From: Halodesulfovibrio spirochaetisodalis
Lineage (GTDB): Bacteria > Desulfobacterota > Desulfovibrionia > Desulfovibrionales > Desulfovibrionaceae
Assembly: GCF_001672295.1 (NCBI RefSeq)
Contig: NZ_JXMS01000010.1
Span: 1-64,000 of the forward strand
Reading direction: 5' to 3'
Length of the DNA stretch: 64,000 nucleotides
Of this stretch, positions 63,801 through 64,000 are shown piece after piece. Position 1 is the stretch's first letter, and each line of letters begins with the position of its first letter. The notes under the pieces were generated by a model, which was not told where the DNA came from, made no database searches, and saw only the letters and a program-made list of their open reading frames with translations. Made by a program: the position numbers and the translations under genes.

Positions 63801-63941
63801 GCAGCGAAGTGTCGCTGGTGTTTTCAACGTAAGACCCTCGCGCTGTTTTTCGTACCTAACGCTGTCTGTACACTGAACTGTGTGATTCCGCGAATAGCCC
63901 GAGGGACTGAAGATGAAAACACCAGCAACATTTCGCGCTGC
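63801..63941. repeat. Long imperfect inverted repeat at right edge
   Basis: The arms 63801-63850 and 63892-63941 are inverted copies of about 50 bp with several mismatches (shared core GCTGGTGTTTTCA). The small ORF-like frame inside (minus strand 63756-63956) has been annotated as a short protein in related genomes by similar sequences, as I recall, but it is explained by the repeat. Could be a non-autonomous mobile element or a structured RNA. Confidence 0.6.
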
Positions 63942-64000
63942 TTCCCCCATCCCCAACAGTATTCCTGTGTTGGCACCAGCAGTATTGCCAACAAATTCGA

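Noticed and set aside
63756-63956. 66-residue minus-strand protein with VAGVFIFSPS
   Set aside because: The frame runs through the long inverted repeat; related repeats give similar false short proteins.
1-64000. CRISPR arrays, rRNA, tRNA, prophage or insertion sequences
   Set aside because: I found no spaced direct repeats, rRNA or tRNA patterns, integrase, transposase or phage structural genes on reading both strands.

Overview
The window looks like chromosomal DNA from a mesophilic, moderately low-GC member of the Desulfovibrionaceae (sulfate-reducing or sulfite-respiring Desulfobacterota). The key evidence is a complete hmc operon (hmcABCDEF) followed by rrf1 and rrf2, a set typical of Desulfovibrio, together with a Bilophila-like taurine module. 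The AT-leaning base composition would fit a Halodesulfovibrio-type organism, but that is inference. No rRNA, tRNA, CRISPR array, phage or insertion sequence was recognised.

Layout. 0.6-8.2 kb: a minus-strand operon (amino-acid permease, Fe-alcohol dehydrogenase, taurine:pyruvate aminotransferase, alanine dehydrogenase) with a near-perfect -24/-12 promoter, divergent from a sigma54-dependent activator that probably controls it. Together the genes would import taurine, convert it to sulfoacetaldehyde, reduce that to isethionate, and recycle alanine to pyruvate. 8.4-17.7 kb: housekeeping and accessory genes (trypsin-like lipoprotein, HAD phosphatase, COG2509 flavoprotein, PilZ protein, alanine racemase, glmS, periplasmic rhodanese, a small conserved protein). 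17.9-21.1 kb: an orphan acetolactate-synthase regulatory subunit in an operon with phosphotransbutyrylase and butyrate kinase, then a TetR regulator. 21.4-29.3 kb: a Spy/CpxP-like protein, a GT9 glycosyltransferase and a complete RND efflux operon behind a 17-bp direct repeat. 29.7-38.2 kb: a TIM-barrel protein and the hmc-rrf operon with a large inverted-repeat operator over its promoter. 38.3-49.1 kb: the translation/RNA operon rimP-nusA-ylxR-infB-ylxP-nrnA-truB-rpsO-pnp, with rbfA absent from its usual place. 49.2-53.3 kb: a small coiled-coil protein, three tandem paralogous lipoproteins of unknown function and two genes possibly linked to flagella. 53.7-58.8 kb: KtrB/TrkH potassium transporter, malic enzyme, leucyl aminopeptidase and a VOC protein. 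59.0-63.4 kb: spermidine synthesis by the carboxyspermidine route (speA, carboxyspermidine dehydrogenase, nspC). The last 570 bp hold only repeats.

The most useful leads are the three-lipoprotein family (no known function), the hmc operator together with an Rrf1 receiver that lacks its phospho-acceptor Asp, the taurine regulon with its sigma54 promoter and 5'-UTR palindrome, an HmcA with 14 rather than 16 haem sites, the missing rbfA, and dispersed hairpin repeats. Most gene functions here are known families; I did not find an obviously new multi-gene defence or biosynthetic system.
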